Origin: Bacteroidota bacterium
GTDB taxonomy: Bacteria > Bacteroidota > Ignavibacteria > Kryptoniales > JAKASW01
Direction: 5' to 3'
Assembly: GCA_021845665.1 (NCBI GenBank)
Contig: JAJZVO010000031.1
Coordinates: 1 to 49,958 of the forward strand
DNA: 49,958 bases
Part shown: piece after piece, positions 35,494 through 44,630 of the stretch
Position numbering within the stretch: position 1 is the first letter of the stretch
Layout of the letters: each line of letters starts with the position of its first letter
The notes under the pieces: model-generated
Seen by the model: the letters and a program-made list of their open reading frames with translations, nothing else
Told to the model about the DNA's origin: nothing
The model's database searches: none
Position numbers and translations under genes: made by a program

Positions 35494-35721
35494 AGACGAT
35501 CGCGTCCTGTATCCAACGAAGGCGTTTCGGGCGCCGGCGACCTAAGACATAAAGAGGGTATGCATCTCTTCGGTCGATTCTTATCCATCACTTCATCGCC
35601 GTCAAACAAGTCGGGTATGCGAACACCGGCGCGTCATCTCATTCGGTCAGCATGTGTGGTCCGAGCCCCCTAAAGGCCGCAAACCGGCGATAGCACGGGG
35701 GAGCATATCTCGCGGCATGGA
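35494..35721. other. Non-coding region with nested inverted repeats
   Basis: No credible gene. Around 35665-35704 an outer pair (AGCCCCC and GGGGGAGC, imperfect) encloses an inner GCCG-CAAAC-CGGC hairpin. GACG-ATCG-CGTC also forms a small hairpin near 35496. It may hold a structured RNA or the 3' end signals of the + strand operon. I do not recognise a known RNA class. Confidence 0.3.
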
Positions 35722-35762
35722 CAAAAAAAGAGAGGGCGGCAGGCTTATGCCATACCGCCCTC
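35722..35762 (-). terminator. Intrinsic terminator after the Deg protease gene
   Basis: On the minus strand a perfect eight-base stem (GAGGGCGG at 35762-35755 pairing with CCGCCCTC at 35739-35732) is followed by TCTTTTTTT. Classic rho-independent form for the minus-strand gene ending at 35792. Confidence 0.85.
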
Positions 35763-35791
35763 ATCTTATTGGGGGAGTGGAGCAAACTTCT

Positions 35792-37333
35792 TTACGACTT
35801 CGGAGGAATCTCCAGCGCCAGGTACTCGCTGACTTTAGCCGGAGTCTTTACCCGGAATAGAAGGGCATCGCCGGGCTTCTTCGATTTCACGATCGCTTTC
35901 AAATCGGCGGATGACCTGATGGGCTCGTTATCGACACTAATGATCAGGTCACCTTGTTGAATTCCGCGATTAAATGCTTCGCTGGCAGGCTGAACATTCG
36001 TGACGACCACGCCGTACTTCGCGTCGTACTTCTTGAGCGAATCCTTGCTAGCGTTTTGAACCGAAAGTCCGAGGGAGCTGAGGTTTGCCGATTCGCTCGG
36101 TCCGCTTCCGGAGAGTGCTGCGAAAGTCTCGCCTTTACGTTCTTCGAGCGTGACGGTCTTCGTCTCTGTCTTGCCGTTCCTGAATATCTCGACGGTGGCT
36201 TTGTCGCCCGGGGACTTGGAGGCGACCATCGCTTGCAGTTGATTTCCGTGCGAGATCTTGACGCCGTCAAACTTCAGAATGACGTCACCGCCTTTTATTC
36301 CAGCCTTCTCTGCCGGAGAATCATGCACCACCGATTGCACGAGGACTCCTTCGGGCTCTTTAAGACCGAGTGCCTTGGCAGTCGTTTGATCGATATCGGA
36401 TATCTCTACACCTATGTATGGACGGAGGACTTTGCCGTGTTGAATGATATCCTCCGCAACTTCCTTGGCAATGTTTATCGGAATTGCAAAACCATACCCT
36501 TCATAACTGCCGGTGTTAGTGGCGATGGCTGTATTTATTCCGACGACGCGGCCCCTTAGGTCGACAAGCGGCCCTCCGCTGTTTCCCGGATTTATGACGG
36601 CGTCGGTCTGGATGAAGTCTTCTATGCCGTACTTGCTTCGGATAATGTTGATATCTCTTCCGAGCGCGCTTACAATTCCCTGGGTAACTGTGTAGTCGAG
36701 TCCGAACGGATTACCGATTGCGACGACCCATTCACCTACGTGGACGCTGTCGGAATTTCCTAAGGACACGTACGGGAAATGGGAACCTTCAATCTTAATA
36801 ACGGCTATATCGGTGGTCGGGTCGCGACCGATAAGTTTTGCCTGGTAAGTGCGCCGATCAAGTAGCGTCACTTTGATCCCGTTTGGGTCGGCACCGCGAA
36901 CCACGTGATTGTTGGTAATAATGTAACCGTTCGAGGTCACGATGACGCCTGAACCAAGAGCCTCTTCGGGTTCCGGCCTTTGCTGAGGTTCATTGAAACT
37001 GTGGAATGGGAAATCGGGTCCGAAGAAAAAGCGGAACATGTTGCCTGGTGAATTGCCCCCATTAGGGACGTTAACTGCTTTCGGCGTCGAAGTAACGCGG
37101 ATTTGTACCACTGCCGGCGTTACGGCTTTTGCCACCGATATGAATGCGTTACTGAGATCTTCAACCGAGGGAGAAACCTGAGTAATAGGCGGGGCAGCCG
37201 CGCCGAGTTTGACGGGTTTGTGCAAGTCGCCCATCTTTCCGAATGTGAGACCCATCGTCAGCACGAAAACCACGGCTATGACCCCAAGAGCTCCAGCTCC
37301 GTATATTAGTTTCCGTTTAATCATTTCTGCCAT
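35792..37333 (-). CDS. Deg/HtrA-family periplasmic serine protease
   Basis: 513 residues. An N-terminal hydrophobic segment (about 10-30, no clear cleavage site) anchors or exports it. The trypsin-like domain carries His143 (ITNNHVV), Asp175 (DPTTDIAV) and Ser252 (NPGNSGGPL); two PDZ domains follow at about 308-395 and 415-510. Quality-control protease and chaperone of the cell envelope, like DegP/DegQ. A proline- and phenylalanine-rich loop (about 95-123) precedes the catalytic core. AAGGAG stands before ATG 37333. Divergent from atpD; a terminator follows. Confidence 0.93.
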   Translation of the reverse strand: MAEMIKRKLIYGAGALGVIAVVFVLTMGLTFGKMGDLHKPVKLGAAAPPITQVSPSVEDLSNAFISVAKAVTPAVVQIRVTSTPKAVNVPNGGNSPGNMFRFFFGPDFPFHSFNEPQQRPEPEEALGSGVIVTSNGYIITNNHVVRGADPNGIKVTLLDRRTYQAKLIGRDPTTDIAVIKIEGSHFPYVSLGNSDSVHVGEWVVAIGNPFGLDYTVTQGIVSALGRDINIIRSKYGIEDFIQTDAVINPGNSGGPLVDLRGRVVGINTAIATNTGSYEGYGFAIPINIAKEVAEDIIQHGKVLRPYIGVEISDIDQTTAKALGLKEPEGVLVQSVVHDSPAEKAGIKGGDVILKFDGVKISHGNQLQAMVASKSPGDKATVEIFRNGKTETKTVTLEERKGETFAALSGSGPSESANLSSLGLSVQNASKDSLKKYDAKYGVVVTNVQPASEAFNRGIQQGDLIISVDNEPIRSSADLKAIVKSKKPGDALLFRVKTPAKVSEYLALEIPPKS

Positions 37334-37359
37334 TGTTTATTCTCCTTATTTGCACCAAC

Positions 37360-37388
37360 AATATTGCCATACAGCCATGAAACGACAA
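37360..37388 (-). promoter_or_regulatory. Candidate promoter of the Deg protease gene
   Basis: On the minus strand TTGTCG (37388-37383) and AATATT (37365-37360) are 17 bases apart, about 27 bases before the ATG. Motif-based only. Confidence 0.4.
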
Positions 37389-37457
37389 TTAAAAAGAGAT
37401 GAAAAGAAATTCACTTCGTGGGCGAGATCGGCCATGGACACACACCGATTTTATCAA

Positions 37458-37486
37458 TTGAAAATGTTTCATTTGGACTCTATATT
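37458..37486 (+). promoter_or_regulatory. Promoter of atpD-atpC
   Basis: TTGAAA (37458-37463) and TATATT (37481-37486), 17 bases apart in an A/T-rich stretch. Predicted start near 37493, a 22-base leader before ATG 37515. Confidence 0.55.
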
Positions 37487-37502
37487 CATAAAATTAAAAT
37501 AA

Positions 37503-38923
<1,421 letters not shown>

Positions 38924-38924
<1 letters not shown>

Positions 38925-39352
38925 TGGCCGGGAACAACACCAATAACTCCGACAAGCTTTTCAAGCTGGAAGTAATCACGCCGCAAAGGAGTGTTTTCTC
39001 GGGTGAGGTCGAGGGATTAACAGCTCCGGGTGTGAGCGGCTCGTTTCAGGTGCTGCGAAACCACGCGCCGATTCTGGCTTCGATCGGGATTGGTGAAGTG
39101 AAGATCCTTGATCAAACAGGCAACGAGCTGGTTTACTCTACGAGCGGCGGATTCGTGGAAGTCAACCGTAATGTTGCGAGTTTTTTGGCCGACGCCACTG
39201 AAGCGATGAATCAGATAGATGTGGGGAGAGCAAGAGCGGCGAAGGAGCGCGCAGAGGAAAGACTGACTAAGAAGGATCCTGGGACGGATATTGCGAGAGC
39301 AAAGGCGGCCCTCGCGCGAGCCGTCAATCGTCTTCGAATCGCGGGGAAGTAG
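38924..39352 (+). CDS. atpC: F1 ATP synthase subunit epsilon
   Basis: 142 residues from ATG 38924, overlapping the atpD stop; the frame is open further upstream but that is only the atpD shadow. N-terminal beta sandwich: LEVITPQRSVFSGEVEGLTAPGVSGSFQVLRNHAPILASI and VSTSGGFVEVNRNVASFLAD-like strands. The C-terminal two-helix domain (about 95-142) is Ala/Arg rich. Regulates and couples F1. A hairpin terminator follows. Confidence 0.95.
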
Positions 39353-39363
39353 AGAAGTCCGAT

Positions 39364-39399
39364 CGGACACTTCATCGATTCCGTGTCCGTTTTCCTTTC
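39364..39399 (+). terminator. Intrinsic terminator after atpC
   Basis: CGGACAC (39364-39370), 12-base loop, GTGTCCG (39383-39389), then a T-rich run TTTTCCTTTCT. Confidence 0.8.
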
Positions 39400-39428
39400 T
39401 TGTTTGGAACGCCATCCAAAGTTAAATT
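39400..39428 (+). promoter_or_regulatory. Candidate promoter of the TPR-waaA envelope cluster
   Basis: TTGTTT (39400-39405) and TAAATT (39423-39428), 17 bases apart, directly after the atpC terminator. The transcript would start near 39435, just before GAGGAG and GTG 39447. Confidence 0.45.
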
Positions 39429-39446
39429 TACCGACGAGGAGATAAA

Positions 39447-41180
39447 GTGTTCAAAACAGTCCTAATTGTTTTATGTGCCTGTACGATAGGTATCATGGGA
39501 TGCTCTGCGGGCAGCGAGATAGGGAGCCCGCCCGACTCCGCGAAGACGCAAGCGGACCTGTTGTCGACTGATCCGAATTATCGTGCTGCCATGGACCATT
39601 TCATTTCGGGGAACCTGGAAGACGTAAAGGGGGAATATGCTCAGGCGATTCTAGACTACCAGGAAGCGCTGATGAGCTACAGGGATCCCAACATTTATGA
39701 TGCGATGTCGAAAGACTACATGCGGCTCGGAAAGCCGAAGATGGCTATCGATCAGGCGAGGACTGCGGTCAGTCTCGATCCCAACAAGATCCGTTTCATA
39801 AGGACGCTTGCAGAAGCTTATCTCTCCGATTTCAATATCGACAGTGCGCGGATACAATATCGGAAGATCCTTTCGATGGACAGCACGGATGTCGGCGATA
39901 TGCTCGTGTTAGCTCGCCTTTACGAACAGGATCAGCCTAAGAAGGCTGCCGAGTTGTTTCAGAGATCCCTCACGCTTACCGGCCCTGATCTTGCGACCAT
40001 GATGCAGCTGGTCAGGATTTACAATACAACCAACGAATATGCAAAGTCTATTTCCGTAGTCGAGGCAATGCTCCGCATGGATCCTTCGAATGCTGCGTTG
40101 AAAGAAATGCTAGTGGATCTTTACATGCAGGTTGGGAGGAACGGCGATGCATTGAACATCCTCAAAGCGATGATGGCCGGGACAAAGAACGATTACGACC
40201 TAATGGCGCGGGCTGCCACGGTGTACTTGAGAATGAAGAACTTCTCGAGTGCAGACAGTCTTCTCGATGCGATTTTCACTTCAGATTCAACGAGGGCTGA
40301 CGCGAAGTTTGCGATCGGACAATTTTATTTAAACGAGATGCAGCAGGATTCGACTGTCGTTCCATTTGCACAGGAGATATTCGGCAGGCTTCTCAAGTTG
40401 TACCCGGACGATGCACGCTCGTACTTTATGGCGGGACTGGGAGCGTCGTACGCACACGAAGACTCGGCCGCGGCCTTATATCTCAAGAAATCGATAGCGC
40501 TCGATTCCAGCAGCGTGAATGCATGGCAGGCTCTTGGAATCTTATACTACCAGAACAAGGAATATGACCGGATGGCGGCGGTCATGTCCGATGCCGTAAA
40601 GTTCTTTCCGGAGGATTACAGAATAAACCTGTTCCTCGGTCTCGCCCTCAACCAGGAAGGAAAGAATGAGGAGGCGGTGGATCCGCTGGAGAAGGCTCTC
40701 TCGCTAAAGCCGACGGAAACCGACGCACTCAGCATACTTGGACAGGTCTATGAAGCGCTGCACAGATACGATGATGCATACAGGCTTTACGAGACCGCGC
40801 TGAAACTCGATTCGAAGAACTCATTGATCCTAAACAACTTTGCATACAGCCTTTCCGAAAGGGGAATCGACCTGCAGAAGGCACTCGGGATGGCAAAACG
40901 GGCCATCGAGCTTGATCCAAAGAATAGCGCTTATCTCGATACAATGGGATGGGTCTATTACAAGCTGGGCGATTACGGGAAGGCCGAAGAGTTTGTCCGA
41001 AGGGCTTTATCCGAGAGGACGAAGGCTGACGGATCACCGGCAACCCTTGAGGAGCATTTGGGCGATATATACGAGAAATTGGGCGACACTGCCAAGGCGG
41101 TCGAGCAGTGGAGAAAGGCACTTCAAAGTGATCCGACAAAAACCGGTCTCAAAGAGAAAATCGAGAAAGCCAAGTCTTGA
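39447..41180 (+). CDS. TPR-repeat lipoprotein
   Basis: 577 residues. Lipoprotein signal with lipobox ending at Cys19 (IMGC). The rest is a string of tetratricopeptide repeats: for example GEYAQAILDYQEAL, PKMAIDQARTAVSLDPNK, NSARIQYRKIL-like units mid-way, and the tidy C-terminal pair YGKAEEFVRRAL and AVEQWRKALQSDP. Probably periplasm-facing scaffold anchored in the outer membrane. GTG 39447 follows GAGGAG. The stop overlaps the DUF4292 start. Partner proteins unknown. Confidence 0.85.
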   Translation: MFKTVLIVLCACTIGIMGCSAGSEIGSPPDSAKTQADLLSTDPNYRAAMDHFISGNLEDVKGEYAQAILDYQEALMSYRDPNIYDAMSKDYMRLGKPKMAIDQARTAVSLDPNKIRFIRTLAEAYLSDFNIDSARIQYRKILSMDSTDVGDMLVLARLYEQDQPKKAAELFQRSLTLTGPDLATMMQLVRIYNTTNEYAKSISVVEAMLRMDPSNAALKEMLVDLYMQVGRNGDALNILKAMMAGTKNDYDLMARAATVYLRMKNFSSADSLLDAIFTSDSTRADAKFAIGQFYLNEMQQDSTVVPFAQEIFGRLLKLYPDDARSYFMAGLGASYAHEDSAAALYLKKSIALDSSSVNAWQALGILYYQNKEYDRMAAVMSDAVKFFPEDYRINLFLGLALNQEGKNEEAVDPLEKALSLKPTETDALSILGQVYEALHRYDDAYRLYETALKLDSKNSLILNNFAYSLSERGIDLQKALGMAKRAIELDPKNSAYLDTMGWVYYKLGDYGKAEEFVRRALSERTKADGSPATLEEHLGDIYEKLGDTAKAVEQWRKALQSDPTKTGLKEKIEKAKS

Positions 41181-41941
41181 TTCGAGCCTCCATATTTGTT
41201 CTTTTCTCGGTACTTTTGGTCGGATGTGCGGCGACCTCATACTATCCGGATCTGTCCGAGGTGACGCCGCAGAAGGTCGCGGATGAAATAAGGACGCAAT
41301 CCAACACGATCAGGTATTTCAATACGAGCGGATACGGCAGTTTCGAGACCAAGCAGGGCGCATATTCCGCGAGTTTCGATATGTCGATCCATCGCCCTTC
41401 ATCGGCTATTGTGAGTCTTTACGGTCCATTCGGGATTAAGGTCGCGCAGGTTCAGCTGACCAGCGATACTCTCCTGGTGTACAACAGCCTGCACAATGTG
41501 CTCTTCATGGGGAAGCCGACTTCTGCGAACTTAAGGGACTTTCTCATGATAGCTTCAGACGGTTCCTCGTTTACCAATATCCTCCTCGATCTGGTGCCTC
41601 CCGTCAGCAATATGTACGATGCACAACTAAATCGTCGTAGCGATGGGAGGAGCGTGAGCTTCACATATACCAGCCAGGACACTGTGGAGAAATACACAGT
41701 AGACGGGGAGTTCATGCGGACGAGGGAGTATGTCAAGACCATTGGAGGCGAGACGGTGTTGAAGATTCAGTATTCCGATTTCGAAAACCTTGGGAGCGCT
41801 TATATTCCTCGGAGCGTTTCATTCGAGGATCTGAAACACGGTGTATCAGCGAAATTATATTATCGAGATGCTTCTCTCAATCAGAAAGAGAGCATCGAAT
41901 TCAGGGTACCGTCCGATGCAAAGGAAGTCATTCTTAATTGA
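41177..41941 (+). CDS. DUF4292-family lipoprotein (LolB/LppX-like fold expected)
   Basis: 254 residues from TTG 41177, overlapping the TPR gene's stop as TTGA. Signal with lipobox Leu-Val-Gly-Cys17. The body is beta-rich: GYGSFETKQGAYSASFDMSI, VSLYGPFGIKVAQVQLTSDT, RNLRDFLMIAS-like stretch, then IQYSDFENLGSAYIPRSVSF. DUF4292 is a Bacteroidota-group lipoprotein family thought to resemble LolB, the outer membrane receptor for lipoproteins. It lies just before the EnvC-like gene, as in related genomes. Function inferred, not proven. Confidence 0.75.
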   Translation: MIRASIFVLFSVLLVGCAATSYYPDLSEVTPQKVADEIRTQSNTIRYFNTSGYGSFETKQGAYSASFDMSIHRPSSAIVSLYGPFGIKVAQVQLTSDTLLVYNSLHNVLFMGKPTSANLRDFLMIASDGSSFTNILLDLVPPVSNMYDAQLNRRSDGRSVSFTYTSQDTVEKYTVDGEFMRTREYVKTIGGETVLKIQYSDFENLGSAYIPRSVSFEDLKHGVSAKLYYRDASLNQKESIEFRVPSDAKEVILN

Positions 41942-43133
41942 ATTAATCGCCATCCTGATTTTCTCTTCCGTTCTGGCGATCGCGCCTGCGCACGGGCAGC
42001 AAAAGCCTAAGCTGAGCAAGAAGAAGCAGGAACTCTCGAAGATCAGGGGCAACATCCAGCTTTACCAGCGAAGGCTTGCGGAGAGCAATAAGAAAGAATC
42101 GGTCTCACTGGCGACTCTCGACAAGCTGGAGAAGCAAAACCTTAGAACGCGACTGACGATAAATCGGATTTCAAATCAAATAGATGGGAATTCGAAAAAT
42201 ATTTCAGAAGTCGAAAGCAGGATCGGCGATGCCACAGCGCGTCTGGAGAATCTCAAGGAAGAGTACGCCAGTTTCGCCAGAGGATTCTATGAGCAGGGTA
42301 GAATGCATGATCTGGAGCTGCTGCTCACCTCTGCCTCTGTAAACGAAATGCTTGTGCGCTACGAATACTTGAAGAGGTTTTCCGACCAAACAAGGCTCGA
42401 TTTGAGTTCTATAACGTCTGAGAAGGAGAAACTAACGGTGCTGCGCAGTCAGCTCGGGAAGCGCCTGTCCGAACAGCAAAATTACCTCAGACATAAGAAT
42501 ATAGAAGAAGTCAGGCTTGCATCCAGTATAGTGGAACACAGGAGGGTGCTGTACAAGCTCCGGAAGAGCAAGCGAGTCTATGCGGAACAGCTCAAACGGT
42601 CTCGCGCGGCAGCAGCAGAGCTGGAAACATTGATACAGAATCTGATAGCCGAGGAGGCGAAGAAGAAATCCGTTCCGAAAAACAATTTTGACAGATACAA
42701 CGAGACTCCAGCTTCTGTCCTGGCTGAGACACTCACCGGACTGAAGGGGCATCTCCCTTGGCCGGTTGCTCAAGGAAAGGTGGTCGCGACCTACGGGGAA
42801 CAGGAAAACCCGGTACTCAAGACTGTCACTCTGAACTACGGGATCGACATTGCGGTACCTGAAAACGCCCAAGTGAGAAGTGTTGCCGACGGTGTCGTGT
42901 CAAGAATTTTCTGGCTGCCGTCATACGGGAACCTTATCATAATAGACAATTACAACGGCCTTCGGACGGTCTATTCGCATCTTTCGGATATCTTCGTCAG
43001 AGAAGGGGAGAAGGTAAAGGCACTTCAACCTATTGGGACAGTCGGTGAATCTCTCGGCGGTTCCATATTGCATTTTGAAGTCTGGTTGAATACAAAGAAG
43101 CAGGATCCGGAGGTATGGTTAAGCAAGAGATAA
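41916..43133 (+). CDS. EnvC-like murein hydrolase activator (coiled coil plus degenerate LytM)
   Basis: 405 residues from ATG 41916 (the frame is open to 41841; this start gives a signal peptide MQRKSFLIELIAILIFSS ... AHGQ). Coiled coil at about 30-245, then a LytM/M23 domain at about 275-400. The M23 zinc site is degenerate: the first His of HxxGID is replaced (LNYGIDIAV), Asp is kept, and the HLHFE motif reads ILHFE. That fits activators of cell-wall amidases such as EnvC rather than an active peptidase. Overlaps DUF4292 by 26 bases and waaA by 19. Confidence 0.88.
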   Translation: MQRKSFLIELIAILIFSSVLAIAPAHGQQKPKLSKKKQELSKIRGNIQLYQRRLAESNKKESVSLATLDKLEKQNLRTRLTINRISNQIDGNSKNISEVESRIGDATARLENLKEEYASFARGFYEQGRMHDLELLLTSASVNEMLVRYEYLKRFSDQTRLDLSSITSEKEKLTVLRSQLGKRLSEQQNYLRHKNIEEVRLASSIVEHRRVLYKLRKSKRVYAEQLKRSRAAAAELETLIQNLIAEEAKKKSVPKNNFDRYNETPASVLAETLTGLKGHLPWPVAQGKVVATYGEQENPVLKTVTLNYGIDIAVPENAQVRSVADGVVSRIFWLPSYGNLIIIDNYNGLRTVYSHLSDIFVREGEKVKALQPIGTVGESLGGSILHFEVWLNTKKQDPEVWLSKR

Positions 43134-44413
43134 AAAAAGATTCGGCATTAACGGGATTCCTTTATTCGCACGTTTTCATCAGCCTGATGTACGCAGCTTA
43201 TTCACTATTTTCCCTGTTCGACGGGAAGGCAAGGAGGGGATTCAAAGGGCGGGGTGAACTGTTTGGGCGCCTAAAGGAGAATCTGGCCCGTGTGCCTGAA
43301 GGTAGGAGGATCTGGTTCCATGCATCATCGCTGGGTGAATTCGAACAAGCGAAGCCGATAATCGAAATCCTGAAGAAGTCAGGCTATCAAGTGATAGCTT
43401 CGTTCTTTTCGCCCTCCGGGTATGAATACTCCAGGAACTATCCGTACGCGGACGTAATCACGTATCTTCCCATCGACACACCCGCCAACGCCCGCCGTTT
43501 CATATACCTGGTAAAACCAAATGTAGCCGTGATAATGAGGTACGATCTTTGGATGAATCACTTGAAGGAGGCCCGAAAATGGGGGACGAAAATAGTCCTT
43601 GCGGACGCTACATTCCCTATGAAGGTATTCCAGAGAGCGAAGTTCCTGAGAAATTTCTACAGACGTCTGTATAGCCTTCCGCACGAGATACTGACGACTA
43701 CCATGGAACACAAGAAAATGTTCGATTTCTTCTTAGGCTCCGAGGTATCTACCGTTGTAGGTGACACGAGATTCGATCGAGTGTACAACCGCAGTGTGTC
43801 GAACAATATGGGCAAAACCCTTCCCTTTAGTATCGACAAGGCACGGAGGACGGTGCTGATTCTTGGAAGCGTATGGCACAAGGATATCGAGATCGTGGCG
43901 GGCGGTTTGAAGCGGATGCTGCAAAAGCTCCAGTCATTGAGTGTTCTGATTGTCCCTCATGAGCCAACCACAGAAGAGGTGGGGCGAATAAGGGAGGAAT
44001 TTCCAGAGGCGAAATTGCTGTCCGAACTTAGAGATGATGACGGAAGCAGTTTCTCTGCACTGATAGTAGATAAGGTCGGAATCCTGACGCAGCTATACGT
44101 GTTGGCCGATATCGCGTACGTCGGCGGAGGGTTCGGGGCCGGGGTGCACAGCGTTTTGGAACCCGCGGTGTACGGTGTGCCGATAATAACGGGACCGCGC
44201 ATCGAGCGGTCCGACGAGGCCGTACGTCTCCTCGAGACAGGCGGTCTGTTTTACGTGAAGGATCAGGCGGGTGCTTACCGTGTGCTCCACAGGATGGTCG
44301 TGGACGATACGGCCCGGAGACGAGCCGGGACCATAGCGAAAACATTTGTCGATGAACGACTCGGTGCGTCTGAAACTGTTGCTGCGAGGGTCAGGCAGCT
44401 CTGTGATGGTTGA
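43115..44413 (+). CDS. waaA: 3-deoxy-D-manno-octulosonic acid transferase
   Basis: 432 residues. N-terminal membrane segment at about 12-35, then GT-B halves. Adds Kdo to lipid A; WFHASSLGEFEQ carries the catalytic Glu75, and ILGSVWHKDIE with YVGGGFGAGVHSVLEPAVYGVPIITGPR covers the donor site. Marks a lipopolysaccharide-making organism. ATG 43115 starts inside the EnvC-like gene with GGAGG very close. Also called kdtA. Confidence 0.93.
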   Translation: MVKQEIKKDSALTGFLYSHVFISLMYAAYSLFSLFDGKARRGFKGRGELFGRLKENLARVPEGRRIWFHASSLGEFEQAKPIIEILKKSGYQVIASFFSPSGYEYSRNYPYADVITYLPIDTPANARRFIYLVKPNVAVIMRYDLWMNHLKEARKWGTKIVLADATFPMKVFQRAKFLRNFYRRLYSLPHEILTTTMEHKKMFDFFLGSEVSTVVGDTRFDRVYNRSVSNNMGKTLPFSIDKARRTVLILGSVWHKDIEIVAGGLKRMLQKLQSLSVLIVPHEPTTEEVGRIREEFPEAKLLSELRDDDGSSFSALIVDKVGILTQLYVLADIAYVGGGFGAGVHSVLEPAVYGVPIITGPRIERSDEAVRLLETGGLFYVKDQAGAYRVLHRMVVDDTARRRAGTIAKTFVDERLGASETVAARVRQLCDG

Positions 44414-44450
44414 CGACTGTGGTAATTTCGAGTTCACACTTGTAAATTAC

Positions 44451-44479
44451 TTGTCACGCTGTTGTGATGCGTGGATAAT
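44451..44479 (+). promoter_or_regulatory. Candidate promoter of the Mg2+ ATPase gene
   Basis: TTGTCA (44451-44456) and GATAAT (44474-44479), 17 bases apart. It leaves a leader of about 145 bases before ATG 44631, the longest predicted leader in this window. Confidence 0.45.
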
Positions 44480-44630
44480 GCTCCGCCGTTGGTCTGCACC
44501 GGGTGGGCTATTGGAAACGTCCCGGATAATTCGCGAAAGAGTTGTTTAATAGGTAATCCGAAAATGCATTTAATAACCGTATGTACTTTCGAATCCTTCC
44601 GATCCTTACAGCCGAGGGAATAAAATAGAC

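Noticed and set aside
44414-44630. M-box Mg2+ riboswitch before mgtA
   Set aside because: I looked for its conserved helices by eye and could not find them; a covariance search would settle it.
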